Shown: positions 25,576 to 34,628, counted from the first letter of the stretch. The stretch: DNA of 64,000 nt from Ruminococcus sp. Phil11 (GCA_001940925.1 MSGZ01000039.1:29004-93003), one strand, 5' to 3'. Notes: a model not told the origin generated them from the sequence alone. Numbers and translations are program-made.

Positions 25576-27498
25576 ATGAGAAAGAGAAAATCAACTGCAC
25601 TGCTGATTTCAGCGATGCTGAGCATCAGTGCGCTCTCGCTGCCGGCGGGGACTTCTGCCGCGGCGGGAACGGAGATCAAGGCCGAATTTGAAAGCGGCAC
25701 GCTGACAGACTGCGAAAACCGTGAGCCGATCACCTGGGAGCAGATCGACGAGGACGGCTTCGGAAATGTCTGCGACATGAAGGGCTGGTCGGGCGACAGC
25801 TATGTCTACATCGACCGCAAGGACGCCGCCGCAACCGTGACGGTCAATGTCCCGGCGGACGGCTACTACGGGCTGAGCATCTGCTATATCCAGTGCTTCG
25901 GCAATCCCGAAAAGCCCGACAAAACGCAGTATCTGCTTGTCAACGGCGAATCACAGGGCGAGGTGCTGTTCCCGTTCAACTCCGGCAAGGGCTGGCAGGA
26001 GCTTCCCGCAGGCTATGTGCATCTCAAAAAAGGCGAAAATACGATCACGGTCAAAAGCTACTGGGGCTATACCTTCCTTGACTATCTCAAGCTGACGGAC
26101 GCCCCTGCCTATCTGACAAGCTTCACGCCGGACGATGCGCCCTGCAATCCGAATGCGAGCACGGAAGCACGCAAGCTTTATACCTATCTGCGGAGCGTCT
26201 ACGGCAAGCATATCCTCTCCGGGCAGCAGGAATACTGCGGCTCACACAATTATAATAAGAATGCGTGGGAATCGCAGGGCAGAGAGATCGACTATCTCGT
26301 TGACAACGAAGCGGAATTTGAGTATATTCAGAAAACGACCGGCAAGCAGCCCGCGATCCGCGGCATCGACTTCCTGTTCTACAATACGACAAATGCCTAC
26401 GAGGACGATGCGCCGGAGCGCGTGGTCGCGTGGTACAAGGAAAAGGGCGGCATCCCGACCGTGACCTTCCACTGGAATGTCCCGACCGAAAAAGGCAGCA
26501 GCGAGGTCGCATTCTATGTCGAGTCCGCGGCAAACGGCGGCAACTTCACGACGTTCAGCGCGGCGAATGCGGTCAAGGAGGGCACATGGGAGCGCGAGAA
26601 GATCGACGCTGACCTTGAAAACCTCGCAAAGCAGCTCGGCAAGGCGCGCGATGCCGGTGTTCCGATCCTGTTCCGTCCGCTGCATGAGGCAGAAGGCGCA
26701 TGGTTCTGGTGGGGCGCAGACGGCCCCGAAGCCTGCAAGGCTCTGTACCGCTACATGTGGGATCAGCTTACGAACAAGTATAAGCTGAACAACCTGCTCT
26801 GGATCTGGACAGGCTCGACCTCCGCACATGCTGCCGAATGGTATCCGGGCGACGAATATGTCGATTTTCAGGGGATTGACAAGTACAACGCGATCAACAA
26901 CAGTGAGCCGAACCCGAGCGCGATCTCCGCGACATTCTACTCCATGGTCGCGCAGACCGAGGGCCGCAAAATGGTCGTCATGAGCGAAAACGACACGATC
27001 CCGTCGCTTGAAAATCTGCTTGCGGACAAGGCCGCATGGCTGTATTTCTGCCCGTGGTATCAGCGGTATCTGACCGAGCTGACCGATCCCGCCGAGCTGA
27101 AAAAAATCTACACAAGCGACTACTGCATCACGCTTGACGAGCTCCCCGACTGGGACACCTACGATCCCGAACTCCCGCCGGCCGTGACCCAGCCTGCCGA
27201 AACGACGACAACGGAAGCTCCGGCTGCCACAACAGAATCCGTCATCAAGACCGGTTCCGGCAGCACCGGCAAAGTCACGCTGCTCGGTGACGCAGACTGC
27301 AGCGGCGTTGTGGATGTCTCCGACGCCGTGCTGATCGCAAGATTCTCTGCCGAGGACAAAAGTGCGGTCATTACCGATCAGGGGCTGCGCAATGCGGACT
27401 GTGACGGCACCGCAGGCGTCAACGGCTCCGACATGACCCGCGTACTCCGGTATATTGCAAAACAGCTCACCAAAGAGCAGTTCGAGAACAGACAGTGA
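25576..27498 (+). CDS. Cellulosomal GH26 endo-beta-1,4-mannanase with CBM35-like domain and dockerin
   Basis: A 640-residue secreted enzyme expected to cut mannans and glucomannans. Order: signal peptide (to about residue 28), a CBM35-like domain (about 33-172; EFE opening, FLDYLKL end), a GH26 catalytic domain (about 185-555), a Thr-rich linker, and a type I dockerin (about 592-635; GDADCSGVVDVSDAV then NADCDGTAGVNGSD). In GH26 the acid/base fits Glu371 in RPLHEAEGAWFWWG and the nucleophile fits Glu471 in VVMSEND. The ATG at 25576 starts a canonical signal peptide. Confidence 0.9.
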   Translation: MRKRKSTALLISAMLSISALSLPAGTSAAAGTEIKAEFESGTLTDCENREPITWEQIDEDGFGNVCDMKGWSGDSYVYIDRKDAAATVTVNVPADGYYGLSICYIQCFGNPEKPDKTQYLLVNGESQGEVLFPFNSGKGWQELPAGYVHLKKGENTITVKSYWGYTFLDYLKLTDAPAYLTSFTPDDAPCNPNASTEARKLYTYLRSVYGKHILSGQQEYCGSHNYNKNAWESQGREIDYLVDNEAEFEYIQKTTGKQPAIRGIDFLFYNTTNAYEDDAPERVVAWYKEKGGIPTVTFHWNVPTEKGSSEVAFYVESAANGGNFTTFSAANAVKEGTWEREKIDADLENLAKQLGKARDAGVPILFRPLHEAEGAWFWWGADGPEACKALYRYMWDQLTNKYKLNNLLWIWTGSTSAHAAEWYPGDEYVDFQGIDKYNAINNSEPNPSAISATFYSMVAQTEGRKMVVMSENDTIPSLENLLADKAAWLYFCPWYQRYLTELTDPAELKKIYTSDYCITLDELPDWDTYDPELPPAVTQPAETTTTEAPAATTESVIKTGSGSTGKVTLLGDADCSGVVDVSDAVLIARFSAEDKSAVITDQGLRNADCDGTAGVNGSDMTRVLRYIAKQLTKEQFENRQ

Positions 27499-27518
27499 AA
27501 ATCCACAAAAATCGCGCA

Positions 27519-27550
27519 GAAAGCCGCCGATGATTCTACCGGCGGCTTTC
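27519..27550 (+). terminator. Terminator-like hairpin after the mannanase gene
   Basis: GAAAGCCGCC and GGCGGCTTTC pair perfectly; the following T-run is weak (TGTCAGCTCTT). Confidence 0.6.
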
Positions 27551-27559
27551 TGTCAGCTC

Positions 27560-27588
27560 TTGACAAAACGGCGAAAATTTTGTATAAT
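27560..27588 (+). promoter_or_regulatory. Sigma-A promoter of rplU-prp-rpmA
   Basis: Perfect TTGACA (27560-27565) and TATAAT (27583-27588) with 17 bases between. Confidence 0.95.
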
Positions 27589-27589
27589 G

Positions 27590-27690
27590 AAAAAGCCGCA
27601 TGTTGTACGGTTGAAGCCGTATTATGCCCGTTTCCGGGCGGGATACGCACCGTTCGCAGCGAGATTAAAGAAAAGGCAGGTGCCAAAATA
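27590..27690 (+). promoter_or_regulatory. Structured rplU leader, candidate L21 leader
   Basis: A 100-base untranslated leader with short GC inverted repeats (for example GCCCG-tttc-CGGGC) separates the promoter from rplU. Firmicutes rplU genes are known to carry an autoregulatory L21 leader; whether this one matches that RNA family was not tested. Confidence 0.4.
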
Positions 27691-27692
27691 CC

Positions 27693-28004
27693 ATGTATGC
27701 AGTCATTTTGACAGGCGGTAAGCAGCTGAAGGTCGAGGAAGGCAGCGTCGTCCGCGTTGAGAAGCTCGCCGCTGACGTTGATGCTACCGTCACCTTCGAT
27801 CAGGTCGCAGCAATCGGCGACGAGAGCGGTCTGACCGTCGGCGCACCGCTCGTTGACGGTGCAAAGGTCACCGCTACGGTGCTCGCAAACGGCAAGGGCA
27901 AGAAGATTCGCGTCTTTACCTACAAGCCGAAGTGCGGTCAGAAGCGTGCAAAGGGCCACAGACAGCCGTTCACGCAGGTCCGCATCGACTCCATCAGCAA
28001 ATAA
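27693..28004 (+). CDS. rplU: 50S ribosomal protein L21
   Basis: A 103-residue ribosomal protein. YAVILTGGKQLKVEEG at the N terminus and KCGQKRAKGHRQPFT near the C terminus are diagnostic. First gene of the conserved Firmicutes rplU-prp-rpmA operon. Confidence 0.98.
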   Translation: MYAVILTGGKQLKVEEGSVVRVEKLAADVDATVTFDQVAAIGDESGLTVGAPLVDGAKVTATVLANGKGKKIRVFTYKPKCGQKRAKGHRQPFTQVRIDSISK

Positions 28005-28013
28005 GCACGGGCA

Positions 28014-28349
28014 ATGCTGAAAGCGCATTTCATGCGTCAGAACGGGATGCTGATTGCCTGTACCGTTTCCGGACACGACGACTTCACAGAGGATACCGGT
28101 TACTCGGTACTCTGCGCGGCAGTGTCCTCGGCAGTGCAGCTGACCACGGCGATCCTTCAGGACGGCTTCGGCGCACCGGAGGATTGTGTGCAGGTCTCCC
28201 CTGCCGCAGACGGACAGAATCAGATCTCGATCCGGCTTGACAGACCGGATCCCGTGCATTCCAAAATCCTTAACGGGCTGCTGCTGCATTTTCAGGCACT
28301 CTCGGAGGACTTTGCGGACGATTTCTGCGTCACGGTCTCCGGTTCCTGA
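28014..28349 (+). CDS. prp: Ribosomal-processing cysteine protease Prp
   Basis: A 111-residue protease that removes the N-terminal extension of L27. The catalytic pair is visible as His21 in SGHDDF and Cys34 in GYSVLCAAVS, at the same positions as described for the S. aureus enzyme (about 22 and 34). It sits between rplU and rpmA, and the L27 encoded next door carries the matching cleavage motif. Confidence 0.93.
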   Translation: MLKAHFMRQNGMLIACTVSGHDDFTEDTGYSVLCAAVSSAVQLTTAILQDGFGAPEDCVQVSPAADGQNQISIRLDRPDPVHSKILNGLLLHFQALSEDFADDFCVTVSGS

Positions 28350-28385
28350 GCAGCGGTACAATCTGAAAAACGGAGGTGTATTTCA

Positions 28386-28670
28386 ATGATCCGTATTAGT
28401 ATGCAGTTCTTCGCGCACAAAAAGGGCGTCGGTTCCACCAAGAACGGCCGTGACTCCGAGGCAAAGCGTCTGGGCGTCAAGCGCGGCGACGGTCAGTATG
28501 TGCTGGCCGGTAATATTCTGGTTCGTCAGCGCGGCACCCACATCCACCCGGGCAACAATGTCGGCATCGGTTCGGATGATACCCTGTTTGCAACGATCGA
28601 CGGTCAGGTCCGCTTCGAGCGCTACGGCCGCGACCGCAAGCGCGTCAGCGTTTACGCTGTCGAGCAGTAA
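28386..28670 (+). CDS. rpmA: 50S ribosomal protein L27 with cleavable N-terminal extension
   Basis: A 94-residue protein of the peptidyl-transferase centre. It begins MIRISMQFF before [12 protein letters not shown]. In Firmicutes the extension ending QFF is removed by Prp so that the Ala-His-Lys tail can reach the active site; cleavage here would fall between Phe9 and Ala10. AGGTG precedes the start codon. Confidence 0.98.
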   Translation: MIRISMQFFAHKKGVGSTKNGRDSEAKRLGVKRGDGQYVLAGNILVRQRGTHIHPGNNVGIGSDDTLFATIDGQVRFERYGRDRKRVSVYAVEQ

Positions 28671-28733
28671 GAAAAAGCACGGTACCGTGCCGGAGCGTTC
28701 CGGTGCGGTGCCGCTTATGCGATGACCGCATAG

Positions 28734-28765
28734 TCCCCTTGCTGTTCCGGCAGGGGGATTTCTTA
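28734..28765 (+). terminator. Terminator between rpmA and obg
   Basis: Nine base pairs (TCCCCTTGC with GCAGGGGGA) and a 7-base loop, followed by TTTCTTA. It may only attenuate read-through into obg. Confidence 0.6.
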
Positions 28766-28777
28766 TGAGGTGAGTTT

Positions 28778-30052
28778 ATGTCTATGTTCGTGGATCAGGC
28801 AAGGATCCGCATCGAAGCCGGCAACGGCGGCGACGGCGCAGTCAGCTTCCACCGCGAGAAGTATGTCGCGGCAGGCGGCCCGGACGGCGGCGACGGCGGT
28901 AAGGGCGGCGATGTGGTATTCGTAGCCGATGACCATTTCACATCCCTGATCTCCTTCCGCTACAAGCGGAAATATGTTGCAGAGAACGGGCAGAACGGTG
29001 CCGCCAAGCGGTGCACCGGCAAAAGTGCCCCCGATCTGGTCATCAAGGTGCCGCGCGGCACGGTCATCCGGGAAGCGGAGACCGGCAGGGTCATGGCGGA
29101 TATCTCCGGCGATGAGCCTGTGATCCTCGCAAAGGGCGGCAGAGGCGGCAAAGGCAATCAGCACTTTGCAACCTCGACCAGACAGGTCCCCCGCTTTGCA
29201 AAGCCCGGCTACGACGGCGAAAAATATGACGTCATCTTAGAGCTCAAGCTGCTCGCGGATGTCGGTCTGGTCGGATTCCCGAACGTGGGCAAATCCACGC
29301 TGATCTCTGTCGTATCGGCTGCCAAGCCGAAAATCGCAAACTATCATTTCACAACGCTTGAGCCGGTGCTCGGCGTTGTCCGGCTCGATGATGAGCGTTC
29401 CTTCGTCATGGCCGATATCCCCGGCCTGATCGAGGGTGCCGCCGAAGGCGCAGGGCTCGGCCACGCGTTCCTGCGGCATGTGGAACGCTGCCGCCTGATC
29501 GTCCATGTGATCGACGTTTCCGGCAGCGAGGCGCGCGACCCGATCGAGGACTTTGAAATGATCAACAAGGAGCTGCGCAATTTCTCCGAGGAGCTGAGCC
29601 AATGTCCGCAGATTGTTGCGGCAAACAAGGCCGATCTTGCAGATGAAGCGCAGATCGAACGGCTCCACAGCTATGTGGCCGAAAAGGGACTGCCGTTCTT
29701 CGTGATCTCCGCAGCCGCCGCGCAGGGCACCAAGCCGCTGCTCGACGAAATTGCGGCGACACTCGCGACGCTCCCGCCGGTCAAGCGGTTTGAGCCGGAG
29801 GCGATTCCGGAGAAAACACCGGAGGAGCAGAAGCGGTTTACAATCGTGATCGACAGCGACGGTGTGTATCAGGTCGATGCACCGTTCATGGAACCGATCA
29901 TGCGCACGATCAATCCCGATGACTGGTCGTCGCTCCAGTATTTCGAGCGTGTGCTCCGCAGCAGCGGCATCATCGACAAGCTCGAGGCAATGGGTGCGAA
30001 GGAGGGCGTGACCGTTTCGATCAACGGTTTCGAGTTCGATTATGTCGATTGA
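28778..30052 (+). CDS. obg: Obg GTPase
   Basis: A 424-residue ribosome-associated GTPase needed for 50S maturation and stress control. The Gly-rich Obg domain (GGPDGGDGGKGGD) occupies about residues 1-158, the G domain has GFPNVGKST (G1), DIPGLIEGA (G3) and NKADL (G4), and a C-terminal OCT domain is present. GAGGTGA precedes the ATG. It overlaps mrnC by 11 bases. Confidence 0.97.
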   Translation: MSMFVDQARIRIEAGNGGDGAVSFHREKYVAAGGPDGGDGGKGGDVVFVADDHFTSLISFRYKRKYVAENGQNGAAKRCTGKSAPDLVIKVPRGTVIREAETGRVMADISGDEPVILAKGGRGGKGNQHFATSTRQVPRFAKPGYDGEKYDVILELKLLADVGLVGFPNVGKSTLISVVSAAKPKIANYHFTTLEPVLGVVRLDDERSFVMADIPGLIEGAAEGAGLGHAFLRHVERCRLIVHVIDVSGSEARDPIEDFEMINKELRNFSEELSQCPQIVAANKADLADEAQIERLHSYVAEKGLPFFVISAAAAQGTKPLLDEIAATLATLPPVKRFEPEAIPEKTPEEQKRFTIVIDSDGVYQVDAPFMEPIMRTINPDDWSSLQYFERVLRSSGIIDKLEAMGAKEGVTVSINGFEFDYVD

Positions 30053-30479
30053 TTTTTTGCAGACGCAGACGCCGCTGACTGCGGACGAGGCAAAGCAGTA
30101 CAGCCCGCTGACACTCGCATTTCTGGGCGACAGCGTCTATGAGGTCATGGTGCGGGAAACGCTCCTGCGCGAGGGGAACCGTCCCGCGCGAGAGCTGCAC
30201 AAGCAGGCCGTCGCCCATGTCAGAGCCGCATATCAGGCGGACGCCGCAGGCAGGATCGCAGAGCTGCTCACCGAGCAGGAGGCGGATATCCTCCGGCGCG
30301 GCAGGAACGCAAGCGGCATCAGCGTGCCGAAGCACGCAACACCGGCGGATTACCGGAAGGCAACAGGCTTTGAATGCCTGTTCGGATATTTATATCTCTG
30401 CGGACAGACCGAAAGACTGCGGGAGCTCTTTTCCGTGATCTGGCAGGAAAGTCAGCAGGAACAGAATATTTCAGAATAG
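30042..30479 (+). CDS. mrnC: Mini-ribonuclease 3
   Basis: A 145-residue RNase III-like enzyme lacking the dsRNA-binding domain; in B. subtilis it matures 23S rRNA. The catalytic Asp is in LAFLGDSVYE, and the RRGRNA motif plus the Glu in ATGFECLFGYLYL fit the family. It starts inside obg, so translation is coupled. Confidence 0.92.
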   Translation: MSIDFLQTQTPLTADEAKQYSPLTLAFLGDSVYEVMVRETLLREGNRPARELHKQAVAHVRAAYQADAAGRIAELLTEQEADILRRGRNASGISVPKHATPADYRKATGFECLFGYLYLCGQTERLRELFSVIWQESQQEQNISE

Positions 30480-30491
30480 GAGGCGTTCTTC

Positions 30492-31229
30492 ATGTCCGGA
30501 CATTCCAAATGGAATAACATTAAGCGGAAAAAGGAAGCGACCGACGCCGTCAAGGCGAAGATCTTTACGAAGATCGGCCGTGAGATGATGGTCGTCATCA
30601 AAGAGGGCGGTCCCGATCCGAACAACAACAGCAAGCTGCGCGATCTGATCGCGAAGGCAAAGGCAAACAACGTGCCGAATGACAACATCGACCGCCTGAT
30701 CAAAAAGGCAGCCGGCGACAGCGACAAGAACAACTATGAATCACTCACCTACGAAGGCTACGGCCCGAACGGCGTGGCCGTCATCGTCGAGTGCCTGACC
30801 GATAACAAGAACCGCACCGCGGGCAACATCCGCCATTATTTCGATAAGTTCGGCGGCAACCTCGGCACCACGGGCTGCGTTTCCTACCTGTTCTCCGAAA
30901 AAGGCATCATCGTCATCGAGCACGAGGGCGAGCTGGAGGAGGACGCTGTACTTGAGGACGTCATGGAGCTGGGCGGCGACGATATGACCTATTCCGAGGA
31001 CAGCATCGAGATCGTCTGCGATCCCGCAGCGGTCAGCGATCTGCGCGAAGGTCTGACCGCAAAGGGCTATCTCGTCACCTCCGCAGAGGCTGAGGAGGTT
31101 CCGAGCACCTATGTCACCCTGACCGAGGAGGAGTCCCTCCGCAAAATGGGTCTGCTGCTTGAGCATCTCGAAGATGACGACGATGTGCAAAACGTCTGGC
31201 ATAACTGGGATATGCCGGAAGAGGACTGA
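30492..31229 (+). CDS. yebC: YebC/PmpR-family translation factor or regulator
   Basis: A 245-residue protein of the YebC/TACO1 family, with MSGHSKWNNIKRKK at the start and GGPDPNNNSKLRD and EGYGPNGVAVIVECLTDN later. Members have been described as transcription regulators and more recently as factors easing ribosome stalling. It follows mrnC by 12 bases with AGGAGG. Confidence 0.95.
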   Translation: MSGHSKWNNIKRKKEATDAVKAKIFTKIGREMMVVIKEGGPDPNNNSKLRDLIAKAKANNVPNDNIDRLIKKAAGDSDKNNYESLTYEGYGPNGVAVIVECLTDNKNRTAGNIRHYFDKFGGNLGTTGCVSYLFSEKGIIVIEHEGELEEDAVLEDVMELGGDDMTYSEDSIEIVCDPAAVSDLREGLTAKGYLVTSAEAEEVPSTYVTLTEEESLRKMGLLLEHLEDDDDVQNVWHNWDMPEED

Positions 31230-31376
31230 TTTTTCTGCATATCTGCTTGTTTTTCTGCCTCTCCCCTACCGGATCTCAAAAGTGAAATGAAAGACGAGAA
31301 AACGAGCAATCCGGAGAGATATCCAGAGAAAACAAGAGAACGGGCGATATATTTTGAAAATTCGGGATTTTGCCCA

Positions 31377-31405
31377 TTGACAAGCAATGCCTTATCGTGT
31401 ATAAT
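31377..31405 (+). promoter_or_regulatory. Sigma-A promoter of rplM-rpsI
   Basis: Perfect TTGACA (31377-31382) and TATAAT (31400-31405) with a 17-base spacer. Confidence 0.95.
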
Positions 31406-31478
31406 AAGGAAGCACGCCGGAAACCGGTCATGATCCGCCCCGTGGATCGCCCGCGCGCCGGCACCTAGAAATTTGTAT
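31406..31478 (+). promoter_or_regulatory. Structured rplM leader, candidate L13 leader
   Basis: The leader contains GCCGG (from 31416) pairing with CCGGC before the ribosome site, enclosing a GATCC/GGATC hairpin. L13 leaders are known in Firmicutes upstream of rplM-rpsI; agreement with that RNA family was not tested. Confidence 0.45.
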
Positions 31479-31491
31479 GGAGGAAACTACT

Positions 31492-31920
31492 ATGTCAACC
31501 ACGATGCCGAAGGTTGCAGAGATCAACCGGAAATGGTACATCATTGACGCAGCAGGTCAGCCGCTCGGCCGCACCGCTGCAAAGGCTGCTGCGATTCTCC
31601 GCGGCAAGCACAAGGTCGATTTCACCCCGAACGTCGATTGCGGCGATCATGTTATCATCATCAACTGCGCAAAGGCAGTTCTGACCGGCAAGAAGCTGGA
31701 TCAGAAGTTCGAGATCTGGCACACCGGCTGGATCGGCCACCTGAAGAAGGTCTCCTACCGCGAGCTGATGGAAAAGAGACCGGAGCACGCAATGTTCATC
31801 GCTGTTGAGGGTATGCTGCCGCACAATCACATCGGCAGAACCTCGATGAAGCGTCTCCGCGTTTATGCAGATGCAGAGCACAAGAACGCCGCTCAGAAGC
31901 CTGAGCTGTGGACACTGTAA
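31492..31920 (+). CDS. rplM: 50S ribosomal protein L13
   Basis: A 142-residue ribosomal protein with WYIIDAAGQPLGRTA, HTGWIGHLK and AVEGMLPHN motifs. The ATG at 31492 is chosen because GGAGG lies 9 bases upstream; the earlier in-frame ATG at 31477 overlaps that site. Confidence 0.98.
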   Translation: MSTTMPKVAEINRKWYIIDAAGQPLGRTAAKAAAILRGKHKVDFTPNVDCGDHVIIINCAKAVLTGKKLDQKFEIWHTGWIGHLKKVSYRELMEKRPEHAMFIAVEGMLPHNHIGRTSMKRLRVYADAEHKNAAQKPELWTL

Positions 31921-31936
31921 GAAAGGAGCCTGAACA

Positions 31937-32353
31937 ATGAGTGAAACAGTTTCTTACGAAGCAAAGCTGAAGTCGTTTTACGGCACCGGCAGACGGAAGC
32001 ACTCCGTCGCAAGAGTTCGCCTGTACCCGGGCTCCGGCAATGTCACGATCAACGGCAGAAGCATCGACGAGTACTTCGGTCTTGAGACCCTGAAGCTGAT
32101 CGTCCGTCAGCCGCTCGAGCTGACCGAGACTGCTGCACAGTTCGACGTTGTCTGCACCGTTGCAGGCGGCGGCGTGACCGGTCAGGCAGGTGCGATCCGT
32201 CACGGTGTTTCCCGCGCACTGCTGCAGTTCAACGCAGAGCTGCGTCCGGCACTGAAGAAGGCCGGTTTCCTCACGCGCGACCCGAGAATGAAGGAAAGAA
32301 AGAAGTACGGTCTCAAGGCTGCACGTCGTGCACCGCAGTTCAGCAAGCGCTGA
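31937..32353 (+). CDS. rpsI: 30S ribosomal protein S9
   Basis: A 138-residue ribosomal protein; [29 protein letters not shown] and the basic C-terminal tail ending in KR (contacts P-site tRNA) are diagnostic. It follows rplM in the usual pair and ends at a strong terminator. Confidence 0.98.
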   Translation: MSETVSYEAKLKSFYGTGRRKHSVARVRLYPGSGNVTINGRSIDEYFGLETLKLIVRQPLELTETAAQFDVVCTVAGGGVTGQAGAIRHGVSRALLQFNAELRPALKKAGFLTRDPRMKERKKYGLKAARRAPQFSKR

Positions 32354-32373
32354 TCCCGTATTTTATTGCAATC

Positions 32374-32408
32374 AAAACAGACTGTTCCGCAAGGAGCAGT
32401 CTGTTTTT
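32374..32408 (+). terminator. Terminator of rplM-rpsI
   Basis: ACAGACTG and CAGTCTGT with a 12-base loop, then T5. Confidence 0.9.
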
Positions 32409-32410
32409 GC

Positions 32411-32700
32411 GTCGGCAGGGCCGACAGCCGTTTCCCTCCGGGGGCGGTGAGCGGAGCTCTCCCATTTTTCTTTACTGCACGCCGCTGATCGCGGCTTCTT
32501 TGGTGTTACTTCTCCCAGCGGGGAGCCCCCGCCGACATTTCTCTCCGGCGCGGAGCCCGCGCTGGCAATTTCCTCCGTGTCGGCAGGGCCGACAGCCGTT
32601 TCCCTCCGGGGGCGGTGAGCGGAGCTCCCCCAATTTTCTTTACTGCACGCCGCTGATCGCGGCTTCTGATAGGCTGCTTCTCCCAGCGGGGAGCCCGCCG
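32411..32700 (-). repeat. Inverted copy of the dispersed repeat, tandem pair
   Basis: Two 87-base units (32411-32497 and 32579-32665) are nearly identical and match, on the opposite strand, the units at 15162-15348. Each is followed on its 5' side by the same GCTCCCC-GGGAGAAG hairpin spacer. The unit interior here reads GCGTGCAGTAAAG where the other locus has GCGTGCGTTCAGT. Short frames inside have no ribosome sites and are not genes. Confidence 0.82.
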
Positions 32701-32752
32701 AAATCATACCGGTATTATTAAGAGTGAACAGCGGAATACGCTGGAAAACGGC

Positions 32753-32780
32753 AGGGGCACGGTCGCAAAACCGTGCCCCT
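32753..32780 (-). terminator. Terminator-like hairpin after amt-PII
   Basis: AGGGGCACGGT and ACCGTGCCCCT pair perfectly over 11 bases downstream of the amt-PII stop; T residues follow after a short gap (GCCGTTTT). Confidence 0.6.
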
Positions 32781-32820
32781 GTCGCTTTGTAAGGAAATGA
32801 GATAAAAGAGGTAGTCTGGG

Positions 32821-34602
32821 TTATGCCGTTTCGGGCTCGGGCATTTCCTCGCTCTGCAGCGCGTCGTAGCCTGTGGAGCCTGTACGGACCTTGATGACCT
32901 GCTCGACCGGGTAGACGAAGATCTTGCCGTCGCCGACCTGACCGGTATAGAGCACCTCGCGGGCGGTCTTGATGACCGTATCGACCGGCACCTTGCAGAC
33001 GACGATCTCCGCCTTGATCTTCGGGTGCAGCGTCGCGCTCATCTTTGCGCCGCGGTAGTAGCTGTTCGACTTCTGGATGCCGCAGCCCATAACATTCGTG
33101 ACGGTCACGCCCGTGATGCCGATGCGCTCCATCGCGTGAATGAAGTGGTGCAGCTTCTCCTGATTGAACACGACCGCGATCTTGGTCATCTTCGGATACT
33201 TCTTGTTGCCGGAATTGTTCGGAACACTGTTTGCAGATGCAGCAGCCGGAACTGTCTCGACCGGGACAGCCTCCTCTGCCGGGACCTTCTGGACGCTCTT
33301 TGCGTCACCCTTGACATAGCCTGCGATCGCAGTCTCGCTCATTGCAGGCATAAAGTCTGCGTAGGAGCTGACCAGACCGTGCTCTGTTGCGTCCATGCCG
33401 ATGATCTCCTCCTGCTCGGATGCGCGCAGGCCGATCGTGTGCTTGATAACGAGAAATACGATTGCCATTGTGGTTGCAGCCCATGCGGCGACAGATGCAA
33501 AGCCGAGCAGCTGTGTGCCGAGCAGCGAGAAGCCGCCGCCGTAGAACAGACCGTTGTAAACATCATTGCCGGGTGCGGAGGTCGTTGCGAACAGACCGAC
33601 TGCCAGCGTGCCCCAGATGCCGTTCATCATGTGGACGGCGACTGCACCGACCGGATCGTCGATATGCAGCACATAGTCGAGGAGCCAGACGCCGAAGCAG
33701 ACGAGCAGACCGGAGACAATTCCGACAATGCCTGCGCCCGCAGCGTCCATGACGTCGCAGCCGGCCGTGATGCCGACCAGACCGGCCAGCGAAGCGTTCA
33801 GGCACATCGAAACATCAGGCTTTCCGTATTTGATCCATGTGAAGATCATGCAGGTGACCGTTGCAACTGCCGGTGCAATTGTAGTCGTCACAAAGACGGA
33901 TGCGAGCTGACCGGTGCTTGTACATGCCGCACCGTTGAAGCCGTACCAGCCGAACCAGAGGATGAAGCAGCCCAGTGCGCCGAGCGTCAGGTTGTGGCCG
34001 GGGATCGCATTCGGCTGAATGCTGCCGTCAGACTTCTTCGAGAACTTGCCGATACGCGGTCCGAGGATCTTTGCGCCGACCAGTGCGGCGATACCGCCGA
34101 CCATGTGGATCGCGCAGGAGCCTGCGAAATCGTGGAAGCCGAGCTGAGCAAGCCAGCCGCCGCCCCAGATCCAGTGCGCTTCGATCGGATAGACCAGTGC
34201 GCTGATGATGCCGGAATAGATGCAGTAGGACAGGAACTTGCAGCGCTCTGCCATTGCGCCGGAAACGATCGTCGCGGCCGTTGCGCAGAACACGAGGTTG
34301 AACACGAAGTTCGACCAGTCAAAGCTTTCGTAAGCGGTAAAGACGTCAAGACCCGGCTTTCCGATCAGGCCGCAGAGGTCCTCACCGAGGAACAGGCCGA
34401 AGCCGATCAGCACGAACATCGGGGTGCCGATACAGAAGTCCATGAGGTTTTTCATGATGATGTTGGCGGCATTCTTGGCGCGGGTAAAGCCCGTTTCCAC
34501 CATGGCGAAGCCCGCCTGCATAAAGAACACGAGTGCTGCGCCGATCAAAAACCATATCGCAAACACTTCACTGTCAACTGCCTGCAGCAATTCATTCTGC
34601 AT
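32821..34602 (-). CDS. amt: Ammonium transporter with C-terminal PII domain
   Basis: A 593-residue fusion. The first about 410 residues form an Amt channel with 11 transmembrane helices, the opening FFMQAGFAMVE, GGGWLAQLGFHDFAGS and a twin-His pore (HDFAG and HMMNG). An Ala/Pro/Val linker (about 440-475) joins a complete PII domain: KMTKIAVVF start, a T-loop with NSYYRGAK and the C-terminal VGDGKIFVYPVEQVIKVRTG ATP/2-oxoglutarate site. In other bacteria a free GlnK blocks Amt; here the sensor is tethered, so uptake would be gated in cis. The leader has two terminators and an ANTAR-like hairpin. Confidence 0.95.
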   Translation of the reverse strand: MQNELLQAVDSEVFAIWFLIGAALVFFMQAGFAMVETGFTRAKNAANIIMKNLMDFCIGTPMFVLIGFGLFLGEDLCGLIGKPGLDVFTAYESFDWSNFVFNLVFCATAATIVSGAMAERCKFLSYCIYSGIISALVYPIEAHWIWGGGWLAQLGFHDFAGSCAIHMVGGIAALVGAKILGPRIGKFSKKSDGSIQPNAIPGHNLTLGALGCFILWFGWYGFNGAACTSTGQLASVFVTTTIAPAVATVTCMIFTWIKYGKPDVSMCLNASLAGLVGITAGCDVMDAAGAGIVGIVSGLLVCFGVWLLDYVLHIDDPVGAVAVHMMNGIWGTLAVGLFATTSAPGNDVYNGLFYGGGFSLLGTQLLGFASVAAWAATTMAIVFLVIKHTIGLRASEQEEIIGMDATEHGLVSSYADFMPAMSETAIAGYVKGDAKSVQKVPAEEAVPVETVPAAASANSVPNNSGNKKYPKMTKIAVVFNQEKLHHFIHAMERIGITGVTVTNVMGCGIQKSNSYYRGAKMSATLHPKIKAEIVVCKVPVDTVIKTAREVLYTGQVGDGKIFVYPVEQVIKVRTGSTGYDALQSEEMPEPETA

Positions 34603-34628
34603 AATGATCTCTCCCTTATTCTGAAACG

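Noticed and set aside
32372-32707. Minus-strand 111-codon frame with an internal peptide repeat
   Set aside because: The peptide repeat only reflects the two DNA repeat units; no ribosome site or plausible protein features.
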